A DNA stretch of 64,000 bases from Candolleomyces eurysporus (taxonomy: Eukaryota; Basidiomycota; Agaricomycetes; Agaricales; Psathyrellaceae). The first letter of the stretch is position 1; each line of letters begins with the position of its first letter. The stretch is from positions 1 to 64,000 of the forward strand of contig JANBPK010000730.1 in the NCBI GenBank assembly GCA_027579435.1, read 5' to 3'. Made by a program: the position numbers and the translations under genes. Shown in pieces: positions 1-10,767 of this stretch. The notes under the pieces are model-generated. The model worked only from the letters and a program-made list of their open reading frames with translations. It had not been told where the DNA came from and did no database searches.

Positions 1-420
1 TGGGGGCATGGGGGTGTGTCCATGAAGAGGGTCGGGGGAGAGATCGAGGAGAGAAAGAAAGGAATGGGAAAATCCGAAATGGATACCAGGTCCACCACCA
101 CGTGAGGACTCCTGATACCGCGCGCGCTCCCCGGGGTCTCTTTGATCCAATCGAGATCTCCCCCGGCACATGATAACACCCCCAAATCTGGCATCTTCAA
201 TGTGCCTCACAAATTATTTTTCTGCTCTCGTGTCATCGCCGTTTCCAGTCCATTTCTCGCTCGCGCAGTTTCGTTCTAGAGTCCAATAAAAATAGTAATA
301 TACAGCAGAATTACATGCAGGGATCCCGTGGTAAGTAGAGAGAGGAAAGCAGCCAAGATACACAGACGAGAAAGCAACAACACTAAACTGCATCAAGCGC
401 TCGCCTAAATGGGATTTCCG
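1..420. other. No gene seen; 3' flank of H1 gene
   Basis: No coding frame with recognisable content was found on either strand. The stretch lies downstream of the minus-strand histone H1 gene. It contains one CACGTG hexamer near position 100, which could belong to the promoter of a gene outside the window, but nothing here supports that beyond the hexamer. Confidence 0.5.
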
Positions 421-1582
421 TCAGCGACTCCCTAAAACGATGAAATCATCGGAGCCTCTTACCTTCTTTGCTTTGGATGCAGGCTTTGATGCAGGCTTTG
501 ATCGTGGCTTAGCACCACTTGCCGGGGCCTGCCTCGCGACATGAGTTGTGCACGTCTATATCTAATCACAGAAACACCCACTTTCTTCGTCGTTGACGAG
601 GCCTTTGATGCTGCGGGGGTCTTCTTTGCAGGCGCCTTCTTCGTGGCAGCCGCCTTTGCCTTGGTGGCTGGTGTATTCCCAGTCACAGACTAAAAGAGTA
701 ATGTCGGTCACTATGTGGCTAATGACTCTGAACAATGGTGTCACCACTAACCTTCTTAGCGGCTCCGCGCTTTGTCGCAGCGGCTGTCTTTTTGGTCGAC
801 GTCGACGCCGCCTTGGGCTTGCCAGCGAGAGCCTTCTTGGGCGCAGCGGCGGGCTTCTTGGTGGTCGCGGCAGCCTTGGGCTTTGCTGGGGCGGCCTTTG
901 CAGCGGGCTTCTTGGTGGTTGCAGCAGCCTTGGGCGCGGACTTGGAGGGGGGCTTGGAGTTCTATAAACNAAAAAACGTAATGCCATTGAGTTCCATTTA
1001 TCCCGAGTCGATCATAAGTAATGATAGAAATTACCTCCTTCGAAGCGCCCACGGCGGCCTTGGCCTTGGGGGCAAGCTTAACCTTGCCAGAGGGTCCCTT
1101 GGGCAGGACGAAGACGCCTCCCTCGACGCCAGTGGCGATGGCGCGGTTCAGCTGGTAGATGTTGGTGCCGGAGAGGTCGAGGTGGTACTTTTCCTCAGCA
1201 TACTACGGCCCAATGAATACACTGAAGTTCACTATAAACACATGTGGATAACACACCTTCTTAATAGTTGCACGCGAAACACCAGAGCGGACATCCTCCT
1301 TGTGGAGAGTAATGCATTCCTATGTGGCGACGCGACATTAGCTCGGAGGGGTTCACTGACGACGGCTACACAACTGCATACCTTAATAATGTCCTTCCAG
1401 GGAGGACGAGTCGAGGCATCCTTGGAGACAGGAGCCTTGGCCTTGGGGGCGGCCTTAGCCTTAGGGGCGGCAGGCTTCTTGGTGGTGGGGGCCTTCTCCC
1501 TCTTCGCAGCTGACCTCTTGCTTGGAGGGGCAGGGCTGGTCTCGAGTGTGGCAACGGGTGGGGCTTCGAGGATGGCAGACAT
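421..1582 (-). CDS. Linker histone H1 (copy 1)
   Basis: Linker histone that binds nucleosomal linker DNA in the nucleus. Reading starts at MSAILEAPPV, followed by a Lys/Ala/Pro-rich head, then a winged-helix H15 domain (about residues 60-140) split by introns. Its segments include PPWKDIIK, ECITLHKEDVRSGVSRATIKK (shown here as its start and end), the helix around YQLNRAIATG and the strand GGVFVLPKGPSGKVKLAPK. A long tail rich in KPAA, KKTAA and SKPAS units follows, typical of H1. At least five introns are implied. The last part of the tail is best read with an acceptor near 535, giving APASGAKPRSKPASK. The exact stop is uncertain: the open frame continues to a TGA at 421-423, but a further small intron is possible. 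The N at 970 is intronic. The gene shares the two intron positions inside the globular domain with the second H1 at 4614, so the two are paralogues. Confidence 0.88.
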
Positions 1583-1921
1583 TGTCGAGGTTGGGTGGAG
1601 CGACGGTGGTGTCTTGAGGTAGGGGACTCGGTAGCGGAGAAGGGATTAGTTGAAAAGAGTACACCAGCTGCTTGGAACGCCTCTATTTATGGCCGTCCCG
1701 TCGCGTCCCACCTAGAGGTCATGTGATACACGCGTTTGCCGCCACCGTCGCGTGGCTGTGCAACTTTATGTACCTTGTTGATCACATTCAAAACGCGTGA
1801 CGCGTCGACGCGACGCGATCCACGTGCCTCGGTACCTTGCCTCCTCGTTCCCAGGTGCCGCTCGTGCCTTGTTTAAGCTGTTATGGGCATAATAGAGATC
1901 GTTATATTATCATTCCGTACT
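1583..1921 (-). promoter_or_regulatory. H1 copy 1 upstream region with TATA-like and three ACGCGT boxes
   Basis: This stretch lies between the H1 start codon (1582) and the stop of the next minus-strand gene (1922). On the minus strand an ATAAATAG TATA-like element sits near 1682-1691, about 100 bp before the ATG. Three copies of ACGCGT, the MluI cell-cycle box bound by MBF in yeasts, occur at 1730-1735, 1793-1798 and 1800-1805. A CACGTG lies at 1821-1826. The sequences are seen directly; their use as S-phase control elements of this histone gene is inference. Confidence 0.5.
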
Positions 1922-3979
1922 CTAGTCTGTCATAACAACAAAAGAGCCATTCGTTTGCACCTTGGCACGCAGCCCAGTCCCCGTCCAACCTTCCTCGTCG
2001 TCGGTTGTCTGCGATGGGATGTTCTCGTAACCATCTACATTCACAAGTTTCCCAACGGGTGGTCCCCGTACGAAGACTACTCCAACAGGATCCGACCCCT
2101 TCTCCACCGCTTCATCATCCACACCAACCAGCTTGACCTCGACATTGATACCAGGTGGGCCAGAATGCGCCGGCAAAACTGACTGCGACTTGGTCTTCGC
2201 GAGGGGGAAATCTTGGAGGTCAAACGCATGGGTCGCTAACACCGGACCAGACACGAGGGGGTGCGAAAGGACATTGATGACGGGGACCGAAAGGGCAATT
2301 CGGGCGGGTGTCATCAGAGATGCTTCAATAGGACCTGTGGTGTGTTGGAAACGAGGCAGTTCGTGAGTCAAGGGTCGCACAATAGAGGTAGGCTGAAACA
2401 AAGACGGTCGTACCTCCGCTCACGATAGTTGCCCGGAGAGTGGCGGCTGTGGGTCCCAATATCTTGGTACGAGCTCCATCAAACAAAACGCGGTCCCATA
2501 AACTTTCTTTGGTAACGAATCCCTCCGACACCCCCGATACCTTGTGTCTCCAAGCGAATGGGTACAGCAGCCAGGACCTGGCACCTTGCTTGATCACGTC
2601 TGTGGCAATGGCCTTCAGGTGCTCGGGTTTGAGGAATATGACGGTCGGCGATGGGATAGGATATTGCGTTCCCGAGATAGCATCTTTAGAGTCAAGAACG
2701 GTTGGTTCTGGATAGACAGTGAGGCGCAAGAAGATTACATATATAGGAAGTATACGTACTGTCACCGGCATGATAAGCTGCAGAGGATACTAATGTGGCA
2801 AAGCTGGTTCCCTCGTATAGAGCAGTGTAGGCGATGGTCCTCCCGTAAGTGGTGCTCAAGGAGTGTGCCGAAGTGATGGTGTCCAATGGCGTAAAAGCGT
2901 TTGCAGCCGGAAGCAGGGCATGAATCGCAGCAACGCCGGCCGTTATGTTTGCGTGTGTCAGTTGTGCTCCCTGGATCAACCCGTTCTCTGCCTCGTAGAA
3001 GGAAATACTGAACACGTCAGTCGGTTCTGTGGCGGATGCGGTCAGAGAACGTTTCAGCACAGAAATAGAACCAAGTCATACTCGGGATTGGACTGAGAAT
3101 CTTCTCCACGCGTACGCCCTCCCTCTCCACATCGGCAAATTTGAGGATGGTGATGTTGCTGGCAACGCTCGCCAATGCCTGGGGTGAAGGCTCTCCAACG
3201 ACGACAATTGTGTGCTGAACGGTGCGATCACTGGTGTCGTAAACCAACTCCAATAGCTTAGGGAGCATGAAAGCATGAGTGATGATAGCATTTGGGCGAT
3301 GAGACTCCAACACAGATGGAAGGAGTGTCGAAGATGATAACGTGTAGGATACAATAGAATGTGAGGCGAGAGCAAGGTCAGCAAGAAGGAATTCTGCGAG
3401 GTACGTGAGCCGGGCGCTTAATCACAGAAAAAATAGAATGGACCTATGCAGTCGTTCAAGAGAATCAAAACACCGGATTCTCGAGGCTTCAAGGGTGCCA
3501 GACGCAGGAGGCCTGTGCCCACAGCAGCTACCCGGTCCTGGAAGTTGTGGTTCGTGATCTAGAGAATGAAAGGTGGTAAGAGACCGAGCTTGAATTTGAA
3601 AAGGTGCAGAATTCCACCGACCTTGGTCGACCATAGGGTCCTAGGTGCCTCCGTCTCCGGCCTAACCAAGTCGGCAAGAATATGGACGTCCTTCCCAGGG
3701 CGAACAGGGAACTGTAACCACTGTTTAGTGAAATTCATTGTAAAGTCAAGGGCGGATTCGCACTCGTCCCATGAGGCCCGTGCTATAGTTCCTATACACG
3801 GCGCTTTCCCCTGGATTTCTTGCACGACCGACATCACTCTGACGGCCGAGCAATATGGGGTGGACCAACGGCTGAGGTTTGTAGAGGTTGTTCACCAAAA
3901 AGACAGTTGCAGCAATTAGGCCGAGAAGAATGGTGAGATCATCTGTGGCCAGATATTCAGAGATGTTTGGGAGCGACAT
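1922..3979 (-). CDS. Acyl-CoA synthetase-like protein (AMP-binding superfamily), probably non-catalytic
   Basis: Multi-exon protein of about 550-600 residues that aligns in general character with fungal long-chain fatty acid-CoA ligases. It starts MSLPNISEYLATDD, followed by a hydrophobic anchor (LTILLGLIAATVFLV) and the block LVHPILLGRQSDVGR. Later blocks are ADLVRPETEAPRTLW, HTIVVVGEPSPQAL, VEREGVRVEKILS, TRKESLWDRVLFDGAR-like text, LTPARIALSVPVIN-like text and NVEVKLVGVDDEAVEKG. The phosphate-binding motif of adenylating enzymes (T-S-G-T-T-G-x-P-K-G) is replaced by SFYEAENGLIQGAQLTH. The protein ends soon after a degenerate EEGWTGTGLRAKV, where active enzymes have GWFxTGD and then a C-terminal domain with the catalytic lysine. 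I infer a membrane-anchored pseudo-enzyme or an enzyme of altered chemistry. The ATG at 3979 is chosen because the upstream in-frame extension has no ATG. It is divergent from the H1 copy at 4614. Confidence 0.75.
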
Positions 3980-4613
3980 TTTAGGGACCTCGCTGCTGGC
4001 GAGGACGACGACGAGGGCGCCGAGTACCAAGGGTTATAAGAGGAGCCCGAGTAAACGGCCGCTGTGCGCTGTACCCGCTGACGTAATGCTCTCTAAGCGA
4101 GCGATGGAAATTGCCGACTGGAATTGCTGCCAACTTTTGGACATTCCTTTGGCCCTTCTTCATCGTTCCCTTGGGTGCCCAGCAGCCCCCGACGCGTCAA
4201 TCTCGAGTATCTCTACGTCCTGCCACCGTGGCCTGTCATGCCTTCCAGCAGTTCCCGCTCAATTTCCCCAGTCGCGGCCGGTACGCGCCAACGCTACGCC
4301 TGAAGCAGCCTGAACTTGGGACCCTGTTCTTCTGGACCGATCTCTCTGCCTATTCTTTGCAACACCTGCTGGGAACTTGTATACGGAAATGCAGTCACGT
4401 CAGCGGGCCCCCTACAGCTTTATCTATCGCCCGTGCTCTCTGCTCGTCCTGGGCCAGAGCCTTTGAGGTTATGCGTCCGTGCGCGAGGTGTTTCGACACG
4501 TGATGATCAGCAGTGGGTCTCTTATGAACAAATCGCCCATTCCGCCCCTCCTTCCCGCCTCACTCTCTGCCTTGACCATCCCCCGCATTTTGTGATCCCC
4601 TCCGCCACCTGCG
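3980..4613. promoter_or_regulatory. Divergent intergenic region, acyl-CoA synthetase-like / H1 copy 2
   Basis: A stretch of 634 bp separates two divergently read genes. No supported ORF was found. One ACGCGT (MBF-type box) occurs at 4192-4197, about 420 bp before the H1 start. A single copy is expected by chance in this much sequence and is weak evidence. Pyrimidine-rich stretches just before 4614 look like a normal fungal leader. Confidence 0.4.
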
Positions 4614-5741
4614 ATGCCCACAGCTCCCAAGAAAGCGACCACCAAGGCTCCTTCCAAGGCCTCTGGTGCAGCATCCAAGTCTCATACTGCTACGCACCCG
4701 AGCTGGGTCGACATGATCAAGGTACCTCATCGNCCCCCCACGTTGTTCGGGTCGCCCGACCTCGAAATCTGTCTGGGGGCCTGGCTGATCCTTATCCACT
4801 CTAGGAATGCATCACTGCTCACCCAGAGGACGCTCGTACCGGAGTATCTCGCCCAACGATCAAGAAGGTGCGTCCGTGCACATGTTGGACCTCCCCCGCT
4901 CTGCTGACCGCACTCCCCCCAGTTCGTCGAATCAAAGTACCGCATTGAGTTGAACGCTGCTGCCGCTAGCCAGCTTAACAGGGCTATTACCTCTGGGAGC
5001 GAGAAGGGTATTTTCAACTTGCCCAAAGGTGGGTCGTTGCCATGAGTCACCTGGGTGGCACGCACAAGGTTGAACTCATGCCCCACAGGCCCGTCTGGGA
5101 AAATTAAGCTTGCTCCCAAGGCTCGGTCGGATGCTGCGAAGGAGGTGTGNTTTTTTTTTCTCTTGTTCCCGTCGATAGCCCTCGGCTTATTCTCGTTTAC
5201 ATAGAACGCAAAGCCAGCTGTGAAAAAATCTACCACTGCCAAAGCGCCCGCGGCCAAGCCGAAGGCTACAGCCACCAAAAGTGCAACCATCAAGAAACCT
5301 ACGACTGTGGCAAAGGCCAAACCTGCTGCCAAGGCCACCACGGCTAAGAAGCCTGCTGCACCAAAGAAGGCTGCTGCTACCAAATCCACTGCCACCACCA
5401 AGAAGACTGCAGCTGCGAAGAAACCGGGTGCTGCTGCCAAGAANGCCCTCCACGAAGAAAGGTGCTGCGAAGAAGGTGGGTCTCTACATTCCTATGGATC
5501 CCTTCAATCATAACATACTATTATACAGGCTGTGACTGGCGAGGCGAAGAAACCAGCTTCCAAGACCAAGGCTAAACCTGCTGCTGGAACTGCAAAGGCC
5601 AAACCTGCGTCTACCACCAAAGCTAAGCCCGTGTCTAAGACCAAGGCACCAGCAAAGGCTAAACCTGCCTCCAAGACTGCTAAACCTGGTTCCAAAGCTA
5701 AGCCTGCCTCAAAGGCTGAGGCATCGGCGGCTGCGACCTGA
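4614..5741 (+). CDS. Linker histone H1 (copy 2)
   Basis: Second nuclear linker histone. Exon 1 starts MPTAPKKATTKAPSKASG and ends with WVDMIK. The globular H15 domain continues over the next exons with ECITAHPEDARTGVSRPTIKK (given by its ends ECITAH...TIKK), FVESKYRIELN, ASQLNRAIT and GIFNLPKGPSGKIKLAPKA. Introns after MIK and after TIKK match those of the copy at 421-1582. The tail is built of KPA, KKPAA and AKPASK units. The N at 5444 breaks the tail frame; read without it the tail continues KKPSTKKGAAKK into the next exon (AVTGEAKKPASK), so I regard it as a base-calling artefact. Ns at 4733 and 5150 are intronic. The stop is TGA at 5739-5741. A gene this similar on the other strand 3 kb away suggests an inverted local duplication or two retained ancient H1 variants. 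Confidence 0.88.
5560..5720 (+). repeat. Imperfect coding repeat of the H1 tail (KAKPAS units)
   Basis: The last exon of H1 copy 2 repeats a short unit encoding KAKPAS, KTKAKP and similar peptides seven or so times, built from variants of the base string aaggctaaacctgc. Such tail repeats are usual in H1 and change length easily by slippage. Confidence 0.6.
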
Positions 5742-6139
5742 AGACAACCTTCGCTCGACCTGGCTCCCCGTCCGTCTCGCTCTCGTCAACGGCCGAATAC
5801 CTTGTACTTGTACCTTGATGCTTCTTGTTCTATGTATTTGATTGCTTTATCTCTCTTTTCTGGCTTGCCTTAGTATACTACGCGTAGTTTGTTTTGTACT
5901 GTCGGCTTCGGATTGTCTATGTCGGATCTATACGATGTTATACAGGGTCTACCCAAATATTATTATGTTTCTTGGTCATTGCATCGGCTCAAATCCATCC
6001 GTTATCATGAGTGAAGATGAACTATTCGCAACTTTCACCACTTTTTCTCCCTTCCACACTCAGACGGCACCAAGGAGATTAATTCGAGTCTAGTCATTGC
6101 CATGAACCCGCTTATTTAACAGCTTCGACATGATCTACG
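5742..6139. other. H1 copy 2 3' flank and TEL2 upstream region
   Basis: A stretch of 398 bp between two plus-strand genes. It is T-rich just after the H1 stop, as expected of a 3' untranslated region. No supported ORF, repeat or RNA gene was found. One isolated ACGCGT is present near 5880. Confidence 0.4.
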
Positions 6140-9100
6140 ATGAGCTCAAACCAAGATGAAGTACACGGCCTTCTCAACAAACTCCAAGCAACCATCGAGA
6201 ATATCGACACATTGCTAGCGTATTTGACCGCACCATTGGATGATATTGGTCTTCTGCCTCCGGTGTTTAGGAAATTCAATACTCAACCACTCCCACCCAG
6301 TGCTTTCAATATCTCTCGACACCTCTCGCAGTTTCAACGCATCCTGCTCCAGCACATCGCACTGACATGGGATACACACTTGGCAGAGAAAAAGGCCACT
6401 GTCTTGCTCGACCAATACTTTTGTCCCGATGCGTTCTCGAATGCCTCGAGAGCTGCAGGCCAGGTCTCCATCGTTGCGTACTCGACGTTACTATCGACCT
6501 CGCCTTTGTCAAGCTATGGATTGCGGATGTTGGAGCTTTTGGCAGCGCAGTATCCCGTGGATAGGCTTTATACTGCTGTGTTCTCTTCGACGCCTGAAAT
6601 GGATGCCCAGGCGAGGGAGATGATGTNGGGGGGATTGCGTCAGTAATTTGGTCAAGGTGCCCAGCAAGGCGGCGAATGCTGCTGCTGCTATGGGTACTGA
6701 NGGGGGAGACACCGCTACCACCTGGATTGGAGAACGGGAGGTTCTTTGATCGGCTTTCTGTCAGGGTGGAGAGCTTGATCTCGGCGTTGGTGTTGGGCAA
6801 GAGGTCNGGGGGGTGAGTAGTCCCTTTGTTCAAACTTGAGATTGAATTTATCAACTGATAACCCCAGATTCATTCCCTCATGTCTGCTACCTTCTTGGGA
6901 GGTTGGTCACGCAGGGGTTGTTTCCTCCCAAACCCCCCTACGACACGGACACAACCCTCGTTCTTTCAGGCCACTTTGCCCACTATCCAGTCAAAGATTT
7001 ATGCTCCGAACCGGCAGGCATATTTTGCGTACTGGAATGAACTTTTAGGGAATCTGCCCTCGACTCTGGCCCTACAGTCGATCTTAACGTCCCTCTTTGG
7101 CTCACTACGGAAGCTGGACAACCCTTTGGATGAATCCGCTCAGCAGAGGGTCGTCGTTCGGGAAGAGGCCATCCTTTTGACCAATCTTATCGGTATTGTT
7201 CAACCGGACAACGAAGAATTGTGGGAGACGACAACCAGCCTTATTCTCAAACGACCCTTCTCCATTTCTCATGCGCGTATCTTTGTGTACTGGGTCTCTG
7301 GAGCGGCTAATGGAGGTGAAATCATAGTTACTGGTACGTGCTTTTCACTTGTTTTTAGCGCGATGTTAATTGATTTCATAGCCCTCGACGCCTTTCTGCA
7401 GAGCGTACTCGAACTGTGGTCCGAGCCTGAACACGTTAAGCATTCCTTGTTGTCCCAACACCACTGTAAGAATGCATAATCTCAACCTAGAGTATTTGGC
7501 TAACTCTGAGATGTAGATGTAACATCGCTATTGCTCCTCACGGTGTCCTACTTCACCCAGGGCTCTCGTCCTATGGAGGAGCTGACGTTCAATACAACAT
7601 TCATCCAGGGCGTTAGTCGGTATCTATCTCATCAAGATTCGTCCGTCCGGCTTTGTGGGATGCTCGTTGCAGAGGAGATTGCTAGGATGGGTGGGAAGAA
7701 GCTGGCATTCCCGGGGTGGGATGGGGAGGACCCTGGAAGGTTGTGGGCTCGCAATCTTCGACAGTTGGTTCAGGTCAGAGATGTTGACGCCGACGTCGGG
7801 GATGAAGACTTGGCTAAACCAGCTGGCGACGGAGAGTCGGAGGTGGAGGGAGTGGCCGTACCTAGTTCGACGCGCGCTACCGTCGAGGAGGAAAGCGGAG
7901 AGCCTGAGAGAGTGCAGTTCAAGGAAGTTACGGAGGGATATGACTCGGACGACTCATTGGCTGGGTATGAATCCCCACCATCATCGCGTTCTGCGTCACC
8001 GACCCCTTCAGAACTCGAGGAGATTGAGAAAGATCCGACGTTGAATGTGAATGCTAAGAAGGTTGCTAGGCCTGTGTACCTCAAGCAGCTGGGAGACTTG
8101 CTGAGGAGCAGCGGAGGAAAGACAAGTTCGGATGATCCACATGAAGCCGACAAAATAGAGATGGGCCTCAATTGCGCGGAGGAGCTTATAAGGAAGAAAC
8201 GAGACTATGGAACGGAGCTTGGTATGTTAACCCTCTCTGTTGCCCGCACCTCGAGATCCTACTCATACTTTAAAGCCGAAAACGCTGTCAATCTGGAGTA
8301 TGCATTGCTGGCCTTGAACAATAACTATGAGCTAGATGGCTTTTCGGAGAAGAGACAGGGTGCTTTGAATGCGCTTGTTGCATGCGCACCTCGACAAGCA
8401 GCGCCGTGCGTTCTTTGTGAAGCCTGTGTGGTATTTCGCTGACACCTCGTCCAGGGCACTCATCGAGGAGTTCTTCAAGAATCAATATTCCGTCGACCAG
8501 CGATATGTTGCCCTCAACGCTCTGGCCCTCGGCGCACGAGAGCTTGCATCGTTGCCAGTGCCTGAATCCCGTGTGCCAGCGAATAAAATCGCGTTTCCCA
8601 GTAGGATGTTGCCTCCGGCACTGCACAGGAAGTACCTCACAGCAGGGGGCGAGAACACAGATCTTTTGCCTTCGCTGGTGGAGGATATCAGCCGCAAAGC
8701 GCTAGACAGTGCGAAAGCAGCAGACTCGGAGAATCATCCGTCCCTGGTGCGCGAGAAAGCTCTCAGAATCAAACGGCCTTCTGGGATTTCAGAGGTTTCC
8801 CGACTCGACAAGTTGCAAACTCCTGCTCCCCCCAAACGGACAAATTTCACAGAAGTTGCCGCGGAATATTTTATTGCACCTCTGATCAACAGGTTCTGGC
8901 TATTCTTGCGAGAAGAGCAAGCACGAGAAGAACGTACGTCCCATCTGGGAGGGAGGGCCAAGTATCATGGTGCGGGTACGGGTTTAATATTGAACCCACT
9001 TGTGCTGTCGCACTTTTTGCGGACGTTGGCGGTTCTGGTGAACGCGTCGCAGAATGCGCTGGAATGGCTCGCCATTATAGCTCCTGATTCGCTAGAGCTG

Positions 9101-9454
9101 GCCATCACCATTGGTACGCGACCAGTGTCCAACGCAGATGAGGACGAGGAAGATGGTCGGCAGGGTACGAAAGAAGCCTCCGTCATATGTAGCGCACTAG
9201 AAGTGGTACTGGTTGTGCTGGATGGATCGCTGGACGTGGACGGTGGCCGTTCACTGGGGTTAGAGCATACTCACCTGCTGCTGGGTGCAAACGAATGGGC
9301 GTCCAAGATATTCGAAAGTCTGGAAAAAGGGATCAAGGTCGAAGGAGAGGGGGGTGTCCACGAGATTAGGCTGAGAAGCGTTGCTGCAGGGGTTTTACTG
9401 AAGGCAGACGAGGTGATATCCAAGTGGGGACGCTCTATGTTGTTAGACAGATAG
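6140..9454 (+). CDS. tel2: TEL2/TELO2 telomere length regulation protein
   Basis: Subunit of the TTT co-chaperone complex (Tel2-Tti1-Tti2), which matures PIKK kinases such as ATM/Tel1, ATR/Mec1 and TOR in the cytoplasm and nucleus. Start is MSSNQDEVHGLLNKLQ. A helical N-terminal half with HPHEAT-like repeats (blocks SSLFGSLRKLDNP, NLIGIVQPDNEELWE) leads to an acidic Ser-rich linker (EGYDSDDSLAGYESPP). The conserved Telomere_reg-2 region follows, with YALLALNNNYELDGF, RQGALNALVACAPRQAAP and SVDQRYVALNALALGARELA. The end is LLDR, stop 9452-9454. Total length is about 950 residues, normal for the family. Three Ns (6627, 6701, 6807) lie beside G-runs; omitting the first two keeps one frame through REMMWGDCV and EGETPLPPGLENGRFF. 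A C-run near 6940 also appears to carry one extra base between LGRLVTQGLFPPKPP and TRTQPSFFQATLP. I judge the gene intact and the sequence faulty. Confidence 0.88.
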
Positions 9455-9591
9455 GTATTCCGGAAAATGTCAATTTGAGAGTTCTGATTGGCGGAAACTC
9501 ACGTGGGAATTTCGGCGACGCTCGTCAACGACGGCCACGAACTCTGCCCTCACTTTGCAAACGTCGAGCACTATTAACAGGCCAGGTCAAC

Positions 9592-10606
9592 ATGCTTTTC
9601 TCCATCGCTCGACGCTCAATACCCAGGGCGCATGTCGTCCAGAGGCGTTTCCTGGCCACAACTCCTGCACGGAGGTCCGATGCCCTCTTCGTGGTACGTT
9701 CCCCCAGGTTGAGCTCAACGCCCCGAGTTTGACACCCCGAATAGCATAGGGACACGGCCTACAACAACCCCAAGGTGAGAAACGTCGATATCTCTGGTGG
9801 CAGCTGGTTGCTGAAGGAAAATGTAGATCCCCTTCGAATTCACCCCGGAAAACATGAAGCGTGCAGAAGAAATCATTGCACGGTATCCTCCTCAATACAA
9901 GAAAGCCGCCACCATCCCTCTCCTCGACCTTGGCCAACGACAGAACAAGGGATGGACTAGCATCAGCGTCATGAACTACGTTGCGAAACTGTTGGAGATG
10001 CCAGCTATGCGGGTGTATGAGGTTGCTACTTTCTACACCATGTTCAACCGGTGCGTTTGCTACGCCNTTTTTTTGCCTCCTTGTGCTCACTTTTCATTCA
10101 TTGAATGTAGTGAACCCATCGGTGAACACTTCGTTCAAGTTTGCACAACAACACCATGCATGCTTCGGGGGTCGACAGACATTCTCAACGCCGCGTGCAG
10201 TCACCTCGGCGGCATCAAACCTGGGCAGACCACCCAAGATGGAAAATTCACCGTCATCGAGGTTGAGTGCCAGGGTGCTTGCAGTAATGCGCCAATGTTG
10301 GTTGTGGGCGATGATTTCTATGTGCGTCTATCTATGTTTTCTTCTGTCTGAACTTTGTTCTCACTCCTACCTAAAGGAGGACCTCACTCCCGAGTCGACG
10401 AAGAAGATCCTTGACGCGTTTGCCAAGGGTGAGAAGCCTAAACCAGGTCCCCAGAGCGGCAGACAGACGAGTGAGAACTCTGCTGGTCTCACTGCTCTGA
10501 CAAGCAAGGTATGCGCTTGATATTCCTTTCTGACCGATGTCTCGCTGACTTACTTCTCTTCTAGCCATACGGACCCGGTGAATTCTGCCAGCCGGAATTC
10601 CAGTAG
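9592..10606 (+). CDS. NADH:ubiquinone oxidoreductase 24 kDa subunit (NDUFV2/NuoE type)
   Basis: Peripheral-arm subunit of mitochondrial complex I that carries the N1a [2Fe-2S] cluster. The N-terminus [15 protein letters not shown] is Arg/Ser-rich and followed by [12 protein letters not shown], a good matrix-targeting presequence. The body reads [50 protein letters not shown] and then the cluster-binding cysteines in [12 protein letters not shown] and [12 protein letters not shown] (C-x4-C, then C-x3-C). The C-terminus is [12 protein letters not shown], typical of fungal orthologues. About five short introns occur; the N at 10067 lies in one of them beside a T-run. It lies 137 bp downstream of TEL2 on the same strand. 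Confidence 0.95.
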
Positions 10607-10767
10607 ACGATCCCTGTAATTTGTCGTTATTACCTATTAGAGATTTCCTGTTACTGCAAGCAAGAACCGGATCCGAGAAATCGTAATGGCCATGTATTCA
10701 AGGTGCGTAAACGTAAACAACGTGAAAGATTGGGTGAGATCATGTATAAAATCGTGAAGAACATCAT

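Noticed and set aside
735..1622. A 295-codon plus-strand open frame
   Set aside because: It runs antisense through histone H1 copy 1. Its Ala/Leu/Gly-rich text is the mirror of the Lys/Ala/Pro codons of the tail.
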